NCBI GenBank assembly: GCA_031280075.1
Contig: JAITHG010000166.1
Span: 1 to 5,825, forward strand
DNA from: Eubacteriales Family XIII. Incertae Sedis bacterium
Lineage (GTDB): Bacteria; Bacillota_A; Clostridia; Peptostreptococcales; Anaerovoracaceae
Length of the DNA: 5,825 bases
Direction of reading: 5' to 3'
Of the stretch, positions 1-5,825 are shown one piece after another. The stretch's first letter is position 1. The number at the start of each line of letters is the position of its first letter. A program made the position numbers and the translations under genes. The notes beneath the pieces are model-generated. The model was given only the letters and a program-made list of their open reading frames with translations. It had not been told where the DNA came from and made no database searches.

Positions 1-2216
1 TTGCGACGGCGGGAGCCCTTTCCGTGACCGTGCTCGCGTCCATCTTGGCTGTGGGGGTGTCGCTGCTTCTCGGGTGGTTCCTGATCCGCAGGCAGCGTGC
101 CCTCCTCTGCTTCCTGACGACCCTTCCTTTCCCTTCTGCCGCCTTTGCTTACACGATCGTCCCGCACCCTGTGGCGATGACCGCTTTGGGCGTGTTCTGG
201 CTCTTCCTGTTCCTCTGTATCGTGCCGCTCCGGCGCAAGGGCAGGTATGTGGAGAAGGATCGCTTCCGGTCTGGGCAGGGGCGGGGGCGTAGGCAGAGGC
301 CGGGGTCGGGGCAGGCGGGCACACGGCGCGTGTTCTACGGTGAGGGACGCTCGGCGGTGCGTCCGTATTTCCTGCTGCTCATTCCGGTGCTTGTGCTGTG
401 CCTGCTCCTGACGCTCGCAGCCTTCCCTGCTGGCGGGCTGCCGCGCATGCCTTTCGCGGACGATCTGCGCGATGGTGTCACCAGCGGGCGCATCGGGATT
501 GCGATGTTCAGCACCGGCGGCGTCGCAGGCAGCGTGAACCGCGTCGACCTGCGCCACGCCGGGAACATCGGCTACAGCGGAAAGACGGCTCTGCGAGTCC
601 GGACGGATGCCGAGATGCCGAACTACCTCAAGGGCTTCGTGGGCAGCGTCTATACCGGAGAGGGCTGGGAGCCGCTTGCGGAGGCGGATGCACAAGTCCT
701 TGCGGACATCATGGGCGAACACCGCCCACAGAGCTACCTGGCGCAGTTCATCGGGAGGCTGCTCTCCTTCGAAAACAGTGGGGCGCCCGATGGCGAGCCG
801 GATCCACGTCAAGTTCAGAACTTGACGAAGACAGTCGAAGTCGTCAACGAACAGACCAACCCGCGAAACGTCTATACTCCCTATGGGCTGATCTCTGTCG
901 AGGATCCGGTATCAGAGATAGAATATGTGAGCGACGGGTACCTGCGCGCCGCAAACCGCATGTTCGGCATCGGTGCGTATGCGTTCCGTGCGTATGACAT
1001 GCTGCCCGGCGAGCTGTATTATACGATCGAGGGGGCGGGCAGCGACCGGTTTTTCCAGTCGGACGTAATCCCCGGCTACATGCGGGATTATGCCGCTTTC
1101 GTGCAGGAGCGGTACACGCAGCTGCCCGAGGGCGAACGGGATTTTCTGGATGCTTACCGTCAGGAGAAGGGTCTGGATGAGATCCCGTCCAACCGCCCCG
1201 TCATGCTTGCCCGGCAGATTGTCACTGAACTTCGGAAGGAAAACACCTATTCGCGCTCGCCGGGTGTCACGCCGGAAGGCAGTGGGTTCATCTCCTATTT
1301 CCTCCGGGGCAGCCACCGGGGCTACTGCGTGCACTTTGCGACCGCTGCCACCGCGCTTCTGCGTTCCGCAGGCGTGCCCGCACGCTATGTGGAGGGCTAC
1401 GTCGTGCTGCCCACCGATACGCGCGACGCGGAGGGGTGGGTCAGCCTGCCGGACAGCCGGGCGCACGCCTGGGTGGAGATCTTTCTGGAAGGGTTTGGAT
1501 GGGTGCCTGTGGAGGCGACCCCCGGCCGGCAGAGCGGCGTGCCGCAGGCGGGCGAAGTGGGCATCCTCGGCGCGCTGCCCCTGCCGCCTTCCTGGCAGGA
1601 GGAAGGCGGGGAAGATGCCGTGGGCGAGGGCGAAGGCGCAGGGTCAGACAGTGCAGGGTCAGCAGACGGGACGACGGAGGGCGCGGTCTCGGACGGCGCA
1701 CTGGAAAGCGATGCGGCAGAAGGCGCGGTCGATGGGACAGAGGCGGAAGGCGGGGGCATTTTGGACAGTGGGGTCGCGGAGGCGCTTGGGATTTCCGTCC
1801 TGCGCGTCCCGCTCTGGGTTTGGCTGCTGCTCCTGAGCGCGCTGGGGCTGACCTGCGCTGCCAGGGCAGGGCGGCATCTCCACCGTTCCAGGCGGGAAAG
1901 GCGCTTTTCAGACAGCGACCGCAGCGCGGCAGGGCTCGCTGTGTACGGCTATCTGACGCAGCTGCATCTGTTTGCGCAGGGTGCAGGCTTCCCCGCGCGC
2001 AACCGCGCAAAGGCGGAAGCGGCGGCGGAGGCAGGCGATTTCCTGCCAGAGACCCTGATGGACTTTGTCCTGCGCGCGCGCTTCGGCGGCAGACCGCTTA
2101 CGGAGGCGGAGCTGGATGACCTGCAGTCCTTCGCGAAGCGTTTTGCGGAAAAGACCAGGCGCGAGGCTGCCCCGCTTCGCAGGTTGTTCGGGACGTATGT
2201 GTTAGGGCTGTTCTGA
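1..2216 (+). CDS. Membrane-anchored transglutaminase-like (TgpA-type) protein, probably 5'-partial
   Basis: This is a multi-pass membrane protein with an extracytoplasmic transglutaminase-core domain. Numbering is from the GTG at 24. Hydrophobic segments lie at about 2-22, 28-45, 48-68 and 114-134, with an Arg/Gly-rich cytoplasmic loop between the last two. A large outside region follows to about 590. The core domain (about 395-505) carries Cys435 in GYCVHFATA, His481 in RAHAWVEI and Glu497 in WVPVEATPG; the family's third catalytic residue is usually Asp. An acidic Gly/Ala/Ser/Glu linker (about 530-588) leads to a membrane helix (about 594-615) and a cytoplasmic tail resembling the DUF4129-like end of this family. 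The frame is open from position 3, so the real start is probably upstream. The GTG at 24 does have GGGAG 8 nt before it and remains a possible start. Such genes often follow moxR and DUF58 genes, which would lie outside the window. The physiological substrate is unknown; peptide or cell-wall protein processing is an inference. Confidence 0.85.
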   Translation, partial: ATAGALSVTVLASILAVGVSLLLGWFLIRRQRALLCFLTTLPFPSAAFAYTIVPHPVAMTALGVFWLFLFLCIVPLRRKGRYVEKDRFRSGQGRGRRQRPGSGQAGTRRVFYGEGRSAVRPYFLLLIPVLVLCLLLTLAAFPAGGLPRMPFADDLRDGVTSGRIGIAMFSTGGVAGSVNRVDLRHAGNIGYSGKTALRVRTDAEMPNYLKGFVGSVYTGEGWEPLAEADAQVLADIMGEHRPQSYLAQFIGRLLSFENSGAPDGEPDPRQVQNLTKTVEVVNEQTNPRNVYTPYGLISVEDPVSEIEYVSDGYLRAANRMFGIGAYAFRAYDMLPGELYYTIEGAGSDRFFQSDVIPGYMRDYAAFVQERYTQLPEGERDFLDAYRQEKGLDEIPSNRPVMLARQIVTELRKENTYSRSPGVTPEGSGFISYFLRGSHRGYCVHFATAATALLRSAGVPARYVEGYVVLPTDTRDAEGWVSLPDSRAHAWVEIFLEGFGWVPVEATPGRQSGVPQAGEVGILGALPLPPSWQEEGGEDAVGEGEGAGSDSAGSADGTTEGAVSDGALESDAAEGAVDGTEAEGGGILDSGVAEALGISVLRVPLWVWLLLLSALGLTCAARAGRHLHRSRRERRFSDSDRSAAGLAVYGYLTQLHLFAQGAGFPARNRAKAEAAAEAGDFLPETLMDFVLRARFGGRPLTEAELDDLQSFAKRFAEKTRREAAPLRRLFGTYVLGLF
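1638..1667 (+). repeat. 15-bp tandem duplication in the linker of the transglutaminase-like gene
   Basis: The 10-mer GCAGGGTCAG occurs at 1638 and again at 1653. This gives two 15-bp units that encode AGSDS and AGSAD. It lies in the acidic low-complexity linker just before the last membrane helix and keeps the reading frame. It probably reflects slippage or drift in an unconstrained spacer. Confidence 0.6.
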
Positions 2217-3089
2217 CCTTGGTTGCGGCTCGGTCTCTTGAGCCGTCCCTGGCACTTGGCTCTGCGACCTCTTTCTCTGCAGGATGAGTCCCATGACCAA
2301 GACACCTCCGAGGAGAAGGATGGCTACGGCGGCGATGGCGATTTTCACAGGATCTATGTCAATGCCACTGCCCCCGCCTTCCGCAGGCTGCGCCGAGTCC
2401 GCCGAGTCCGCCGCGTCCGCCGTGCCTGCCGCACCCGCGGCAGCAGGGGTATCCTCTCCAGACGCTGCTGCCTCACTCTCGCCGGTGGTGGTGAAAAACT
2501 CCCCTTCCTCAAACAGGATGGCAGGAGAGGAGCTGATGTGCTTTCGGAACGCGTCCTCCTTTGCCTTCGAGAGTTTGCTGATCGTGACGACGATACTGTT
2601 TTTCTCATTGCGCACACCCCATCCGGAAAGGGACGTGAGGACGGCGGCATGCGCCTTGCTATAGCCCTTTCCTCCGGTGTCCCGGAACTCCGACAAGGCT
2701 GCATCGATCAGACCACGCTGCCCGTCCAGATAGTTGTAGGAGTATTTTGCATCCAGGAATGTGGGGGCTGGCTTACCCGTCAGCTTCGCGACGGCGGCAC
2801 GCACCTTGGCTGTGTTCTTCGTCAAGAGGACGAAAAACTGCCCGTCCGCATCCACGTATGCACCGGCATAGTAATCGGGATAGCTGGTCTTCGTTCCGCC
2901 AAAGTCCACATTACCGAAACCTTCCATCAAAGCGGTGTATTGCTCGGTGGATCGCATTTCCGCAGCGGCTCTCGCCTCTGCGTCCGCCGGGGACTCTTCC
3001 CCTTCCGCAAAGGTCGGCGTGGCAGGCACGAGCACCAGTGCAAGCAGGAGCACAGTCACCACGGTTCCCAATACGCGCTTCAAAGTCAT
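2202..3089 (-). CDS. Secreted, C-terminally membrane-anchored protein of unknown function
   Basis: This 295-aa type I membrane protein has an N-terminal signal peptide (basic LKR, hydrophobic core 6-21, likely cleavage TFA|EG after Ala28). A folded ectodomain spans about 40-200 and an Ala/Asp/Ser/Glu-rich linker about 203-245. A membrane helix (about 249-270) ends in QRKR, and a 25-residue Pro/Gln/Glu-rich cytoplasmic tail follows. The ectodomain carries YYAGAYVDADGQFFVLLT, a Tyr-rich segment YSYNYLDGQ, and SSPAILFEEGE. From memory, these resemble the N-terminal pro-like region of trypsin-fold peptidases in Clostridia, but no His-Asp-Ser protease domain follows. I cannot name a function; an anchored inhibitor-like or sensor protein is speculation. 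The ATG start is supported by AGGAGGAGG 6 nt upstream and by the signal peptide. It lies 85 nt downstream of recF in the same direction and may be co-transcribed. Its last 15 nt overlap the end of the convergent transglutaminase-like gene. Confidence 0.85.
   Translation of the reverse strand: MTLKRVLGTVVTVLLLALVLVPATPTFAEGEESPADAEARAAAEMRSTEQYTALMEGFGNVDFGGTKTSYPDYYAGAYVDADGQFFVLLTKNTAKVRAAVAKLTGKPAPTFLDAKYSYNYLDGQRGLIDAALSEFRDTGGKGYSKAHAAVLTSLSGWGVRNEKNSIVVTISKLSKAKEDAFRKHISSSPAILFEEGEFFTTTGESEAAASGEDTPAAAGAAGTADAADSADSAQPAEGGGSGIDIDPVKIAIAAVAILLLGGVLVMGLILQRKRSQSQVPGTAQETEPQPRSEQP
2226..2245. other. Inverted repeat just 3' of the transglutaminase-like gene
   Basis: CGGCTC at 2226-2231 pairs perfectly with GAGCCG at 2240-2245 across an 8-nt loop. 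It begins 10 nt after the TGA of the + gene and lies within the last codons of the - gene. No T-run follows on either strand, so it is not a standard intrinsic terminator. It could stabilise the 3' end of the + transcript or be chance. Confidence 0.3.
2391..2435. repeat. Degenerate 9-bp tandem repeat (about five units) in the linker of the anchored protein gene
   Basis: Units on the + strand are CGCCGAGTC twice, then CGCCGCGTC, CGCCGTGCC and TGCCGCACC. Read on the - strand they encode an Ala/Asp/Ser run (ADAADSADSA) in the stalk between the ectodomain and the membrane helix. A 9-bp period keeps the frame, so copy-number change would alter only stalk length. Confidence 0.7.
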
Positions 3090-3095
3090 CGTCTC

Positions 3096-3104
3096 CCTCC
3101 TCCT
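3096..3104 (-). promoter_or_regulatory. Strong ribosome binding site of the anchored protein gene
   Basis: The - strand reads AGGAGGAGG followed by GAGACG and then the ATG at 3089. This extended match to the anti-Shine-Dalgarno sequence at good spacing fixes the start codon and suggests efficient translation. Confidence 0.8.
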
Positions 3105-3105
3105 C

Positions 3106-3119
3106 TGGGCAAATGCCCA
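3106..3119. other. Short hairpin immediately upstream of the ribosome binding site
   Basis: TGGGC-AAAT-GCCCA forms a 5-bp GC-rich stem with a 4-nt loop. It ends one nucleotide before the AG/GG-rich ribosome-binding tract of the 2202-3089 gene. It might affect ribosome access or be an operator half, but the stem is short and chance is a real possibility. Confidence 0.25.
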
Positions 3120-3173
3120 ATACCTGATTGCTCTTCCCTTTTGTGTCCAATGTTCAGTTGCCGGAGCAATAAT

Positions 3174-3179
3174 ATTATA
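3174..3179 (-). promoter_or_regulatory. Possible -10 element overlapping the recF stop codon
   Basis: The - strand reads TATAAT across the TAA stop of recF, inside a 10-bp AT palindrome at 3169-3178 (ATAATATTAT). A promoter here would give the downstream gene its own transcript with a leader of roughly 80 nt. No recognisable -35 hexamer lies 16-18 bp upstream inside recF, so the element is tentative. No terminator-like hairpin with a T-run is visible in the 85-nt gap, so read-through from recF is also possible. Confidence 0.3.
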
Positions 3180-4257
3180 CTATAAGCCTGCCCCCCTCGA
3201 CCCGGAGGATGCGGCTTTGGGGGAGGGCATGCCGGATTTCGTCCGGAAGCCCTGCGGCGGTCAGCAGGATCTGGTGCCCTTCGAACGCCCCGATCAGGAA
3301 GCGCTGGCGCTCTTCGTCGAGCTCGGACAGGACATCGTCCAGAAGCAGGATGGCAGGCACGCCCGTTTCGTCCTTGATGAGGGAAAGCTCTGCGAGCTTC
3401 AGCGAGAGGGCGGCCGTGCGCTGCTGCCCCCTGCTGCCATAGGCGCGCAGATCCACGCCGTCCGACAGGATCTTCAGGTCGTCCTTGTGCGGGCCTGCCG
3501 TCGTCGTGCCTGCCTCCCTGTCCTTGGCGCGGCGCTCCCGCAGGCAGGCGAGGATGGCATCCGCTTCTGCCTCCACGTTGGGGATGTTCGGCTCATAGCT
3601 GACCACGAGCCGCTCGCGCCCACCCGTGATGCGCGCCTGGATCTCGGCACTCATCTCATGCAGGCGCAGTGCAAAATGTGCCCGCTGCGTCATGATGCGC
3701 GCACCCGTCTCCGCGAGGTATCCGTCGTAGATGTCGAGGAGCGCCCCGTCCGGGGTGCGCTCCTTGAGCAGCAGATTGCGGCTGCGCAGGACGCGCCGGT
3801 ACTTCACGACATCGAGGTAGTACAGCGGGCGGATCTGGAACAATTCCCTGTCCATAAAGCGCCGCCTGTTCTCTGGATCGTCGCTGACGATGCGCAGATC
3901 GTCCGGCGAGAACAGCACCGTGTATGCCTGCTCGAGGAGGTCGGCGCTTTTCCGCCGCTCCACTCCATCTACCGAAATGATCTTGCGACGCCCCTCCATG
4001 CCCACCTCCACCGTGAGCGATTCTCCGTCCTTTTCAAAGGTGCCGCGCACAGAGAAGCGCTCCTGCCCGAAGCGGAGCATCTGCGCGTCCGCGTTCGTCC
4101 GGAAGGAGCGCCCCATCGAAAGCAGGTAGACCGCTTCCACCAAGTTCGTCTTGCCCTCCCCGTTCCGACCTGTCAGGATGTTCACGCCAGGGGAGAACTC
4201 CACTTGTTCCTCTGCATAGTTGCGGAAATCAATTAACCGTAATGTCTCGATATGCAT
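3175..4257 (-). CDS. recF: DNA replication and repair protein RecF
   Basis: This is a 360-aa SMC/Rad50-like ABC ATPase acting in the cytoplasm. With RecO and RecR it helps load RecA at gaps in single-stranded DNA during recombinational repair. Seen in the sequence: the family N-terminus MHIETLRLIDFRNY, Walker A GRNGEGKT (30-37), GRSFRT (49-54), the ABC signature region GSRGQQRT (274-281) and Walker B LLLDD with Asp307-Asp308, followed by VLSELD. The length matches the usual 360-370 aa. The ATG at 4257 is chosen because family homology begins there. The frame stays open upstream to a TTG at 4350, but those 31 residues have no family counterpart and overlap promoter sequence. No clear Shine-Dalgarno site precedes the ATG; TATACT ends only 6 nt upstream. 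It is not next to dnaN or gyrB here. Its neighbours are a divergent MMPL permease and a downstream anchored protein. Confidence 0.96.
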   Translation of the reverse strand: MHIETLRLIDFRNYAEEQVEFSPGVNILTGRNGEGKTNLVEAVYLLSMGRSFRTNADAQMLRFGQERFSVRGTFEKDGESLTVEVGMEGRRKIISVDGVERRKSADLLEQAYTVLFSPDDLRIVSDDPENRRRFMDRELFQIRPLYYLDVVKYRRVLRSRNLLLKERTPDGALLDIYDGYLAETGARIMTQRAHFALRLHEMSAEIQARITGGRERLVVSYEPNIPNVEAEADAILACLRERRAKDREAGTTTAGPHKDDLKILSDGVDLRAYGSRGQQRTAALSLKLAELSLIKDETGVPAILLLDDVLSELDEERQRFLIGAFEGHQILLTAAGLPDEIRHALPQSRILRVEGGRLIV

Positions 4258-4263
4258 ACTAAC

Positions 4264-4269
4264 AGTATA
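4264..4269 (-). promoter_or_regulatory. Possible -10 element of recF implying a leaderless transcript
   Basis: The - strand reads TATACT and ends 6 nt before the recF ATG. If used, transcription would start at or very near the A of the start codon, which fits the lack of a Shine-Dalgarno site. No good -35 hexamer is seen 16-18 bp upstream (the sequence there is GC-rich, near CCGCCA). Other AT-rich candidates exist on this strand around 4333-4341, such as TATAAA and TATTAT, which would give a leader of about 70 nt, also without a good -35. Confidence 0.3.
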
Positions 4270-4310
4270 CCGCAGTTTGTGCCTGGTGGCGGGGTTAGAA
4301 AATTTGGATG

Positions 4311-4340
4311 TTGCCAGAAGCTGGATCTTTCGTTTATAAT
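4311..4340 (+). promoter_or_regulatory. Sigma-A/sigma-70 type promoter of the MMPL permease gene
   Basis: A -35 TTGCCA (4311-4316; five of six match TTGACA) is separated by 18 bp from a perfect -10 TATAAT (4335-4340). Transcription should begin near 4347, giving a leader of about 42 nt that is rich in A and G. This is the clearest promoter in the window. It lies in the 131-bp divergent gap between recF and the permease gene, so the two genes share regulatory space. Confidence 0.7.
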
Positions 4341-4377
4341 AATAAAGCAATATCGGGCGGAGAGAGACAGGGGAACC

Positions 4378-4384
4378 GGGAGGG
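4378..4384 (+). promoter_or_regulatory. Ribosome binding site that fixes a TTG start
   Basis: GGGAGGG, containing GGAGG at 4379-4383, lies 5 nt before the TTG at 4389. There is no in-frame ATG between the promoter and this TTG. The first in-frame ATG downstream (4503) would remove the first membrane helix, so TTG is the best start. Confidence 0.7.
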
Positions 4385-4388
4385 AAGC

Positions 4389-5825
4389 TTGCGAAAGCTG
4401 TTCAATGCCATTGTCTACCACGAAAAAACGGTTTTTGCGGTTTTTGGAGCCGCTCTTTTGGTGTGCCTGCTTTGCCGCCTGCTCGTGCCGGTCAACTATG
4501 ACATGAACGACTACCTGCCGAAGGATAGTCCCTCGACCGTGGCAATCGACGTGATGCGCCAGGAGTTTTCGGGCGGCATACCGGGTGCGCGCGTCATGGT
4601 GCGCGGCGTGTCGGTCGCGCAGGCCCTCGATTACAAAGAGCGGATTGCGCAGGTCGCAGGGGTGACGGATGTCGTCTGGCTCGACGATGCCATGGACATG
4701 ACGACACCGATCGAGACGATGGACGAACAGACCGTCGGCACCTACTACAGGGAAGGCACGGCGCTGTTCTCCGTGACCATTGACAAGGACAGCCGCATCG
4801 AAGCGGTCAAGGGCATCCGGGCGGTGATCGGGGAAAGGAACGCCATGACAGGGGCGGATGTCTCAACAGCCTCGGCCACGGAGAACACCTTCGTCGAAAT
4901 CCGGAAGATTGCTGTCGCCTCCATCCTTTTCGCCCTCTTCGTCCTCGCGCTGACGACCACCTCGTGGCTAGAGCCGCTCATTGTGCTCGCTGGGCTCGGG
5001 GTGGCAGTCGCCATCAACGCGGGCAGCAACCTCGTCTTCGGAGAGATCTCCTTTGTCACCAGCGCAGCAGGCGGCATTCTGCAGATGGCCGTTTCCCTGG
5101 ATTATTCGGTGTTCTTGATCCACCGATTCGCAGAATGCCGCAAGCGGGCTGCAGCGCCTTCTACTTCCGAGGGGCGGCGGGAGGCGATGGTTGAGGCGCT
5201 GTGCGGGGCGGCTCCCACCATCCTTGCCAGCGGGCTGACCACCGTCATCGGTTTTGCCGCCCTCACCCTCATGCGCTTCCGCATCGGACCGGATCTGGGG
5301 CTCGCGCTCGCGAAGGGCATCGTCGTCAGTCTGCTCACGGTCTTTCTCCTCATGCCCGTCCTCCTGCTGCGTTCAAGCAAACTGCTTGACAGGACGCGTC
5401 ACCGCCCGTTGCTTCCTGGATTCTCTGGTTTTGCGAAGCTGGTCATGCGGCTCATGATCCCTAGCGTGTGCGTGTTTCTGCTGCTGATCGTCCCCTCCTT
5501 CCTCGCGTCGAGCGCAAACGATTTCCAGTACGGCCCGTCCAACCTGTTCGGCAAGCAGACCAAAGTCGGAGCCGACAGTGCAGCCATCGAGGAAGTCTTC
5601 GGCAGAAGCGACACCTACGTCCTGCTCGTTCCGCGCGGCGACCCAGAGGCAGAACAAGCCTTGGTGGGCAGGCTGGACAAGCTGCCGGAGGTGAGCTCCA
5701 TCCTCTCCTATGCGGGGACGGTCGGTCTTGCCGTCCCTCCAGAATACGTCGAGGCCGATGCGCGGGCACGCCTCTTGTCCCAGCACTATTCGCGCATGGT
5801 GCTGACCGTGGATGCAGACTACGAG
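4389..5825 (+). CDS. MMPL/RND-family membrane permease, 3'-partial
   Basis: The first 479 residues of an RND-superfamily exporter of the MMPL type are visible, and the frame is open at the right edge. From the TTG start, membrane helix 1 is at about 14-33. It is followed by YDMNDYLPKDSPS (37-49), a typical entry into the first outside loop (about 36-170). Helices 2-6 lie at about 174-193, 197-218, 222-247, 276-296 and 304-328. Helix 4 carries the family motif SLDYSVFLIHRF, with Asp238-Tyr239 in the usual proton-relay position. Helices 5-6 contain GLTTVIGFAAL and GPDLGLALAKG. Helix 7 (about 354-375) opens the second half of the internal duplication, and the window ends in the second outside loop. 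Family members export lipids, drugs or other hydrophobic compounds using the proton gradient; the substrate here cannot be told. It has its own promoter and is divergent from recF. Confidence 0.92.
   Translation, partial: MRKLFNAIVYHEKTVFAVFGAALLVCLLCRLLVPVNYDMNDYLPKDSPSTVAIDVMRQEFSGGIPGARVMVRGVSVAQALDYKERIAQVAGVTDVVWLDDAMDMTTPIETMDEQTVGTYYREGTALFSVTIDKDSRIEAVKGIRAVIGERNAMTGADVSTASATENTFVEIRKIAVASILFALFVLALTTTSWLEPLIVLAGLGVAVAINAGSNLVFGEISFVTSAAGGILQMAVSLDYSVFLIHRFAECRKRAAAPSTSEGRREAMVEALCGAAPTILASGLTTVIGFAALTLMRFRIGPDLGLALAKGIVVSLLTVFLLMPVLLLRSSKLLDRTRHRPLLPGFSGFAKLVMRLMIPSVCVFLLLIVPSFLASSANDFQYGPSNLFGKQTKVGADSAAIEEVFGRSDTYVLLVPRGDPEAEQALVGRLDKLPEVSSILSYAGTVGLAVPPEYVEADARARLLSQHYSRMVLTVDADYE

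Noticed and set aside
912..1466. A 184-codon - strand frame, and other frames between 1090 and 2119, inside the transglutaminase-like gene
   Set aside because: They overlap the region encoding the Cys/His/Glu core and linker. Their products are Arg/Pro/Ala-rich, as expected from shadow frames of GC-rich DNA.
2161..2180. A 7-bp stem (GCGAGGC/GCTTCGC, one G-T pair, 6-nt loop) as a terminator for the - strand gene
   Set aside because: It lies inside the + coding sequence, has no T-run on the - strand side, and forms an A-C mismatch in the - strand RNA.
2223..3185. A 320-codon open frame on the + strand opposite the anchored protein gene
   Set aside because: It is longer than the gene on the other strand, but its product is Arg-rich and without domain, signal or ribosome binding site. 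The - strand frame has a signal peptide, a membrane helix and a strong ribosome binding site.
2935..4236. A 433-codon open frame on the + strand opposite recF
   Set aside because: It is antisense to a complete recF with intact ATPase motifs. The predicted protein has no recognisable domain, and long antisense frames are common in GC-rich genes.
4258..4350. A 31-residue N-terminal extension of RecF from a TTG at 4350
   Set aside because: RecF proteins begin at the MHIETL position. The extension (LYYYKRKIQ...) is low-quality sequence encoded by the AT-rich promoter region and has no ribosome binding site.
5373..5786. A 137-codon - strand frame and shorter frames opposite the MMPL gene
   Set aside because: They are antisense to the MMPL second half, which reads as good membrane and loop sequence. 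No domain or ribosome binding site supports them.

Overview
The window reads as chromosomal DNA of a GC-rich (about 60% by eye) Bacillota-like bacterium. The basis is purine-rich Shine-Dalgarno sites, a sigma-A type promoter, a Firmicutes-style RecF and MMPL permease, and non-ATG starts. A Negativicutes or GC-rich Clostridia origin is plausible, but I cannot fix the genus from sequence alone. I see no tRNA, rRNA, CRISPR array, insertion sequence or phage gene.

Layout: (1) positions 1-2216, + strand, hold a membrane-anchored transglutaminase-like (TgpA type) protein whose frame is open to the left edge, so its 5' end is probably missing. (2) Positions 2202-3089, - strand, hold a secreted, C-terminally anchored 295-aa protein of unknown function. 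Its ectodomain looks like the pro-region found in front of some clostridial trypsin-like proteases, but no protease domain follows. Genes 1 and 2 converge and overlap by 15 nt. (3) Positions 3175-4257, - strand, hold a complete recF, upstream of and co-oriented with gene 2 across an 85-nt gap. (4) Positions 4258-4388 form a divergent promoter region with a near-consensus promoter pointing right. (5) Positions 4389-5825, + strand, hold the first 479 codons of an MMPL/RND-family permease that starts at TTG and runs off the right edge.

Functionally, recF is the only gene with a firmly known role (recombinational repair of gapped DNA). It sits apart from its common dnaA-dnaN-recF-gyrB neighbourhood: the gene beside its start is a divergent exporter. 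The other three genes are all cell-envelope proteins. I did not find an obviously new system. The points most worth checking are the orphan pro-domain-like anchored protein, its overlap with the transglutaminase gene, and the very short or absent leader of recF.
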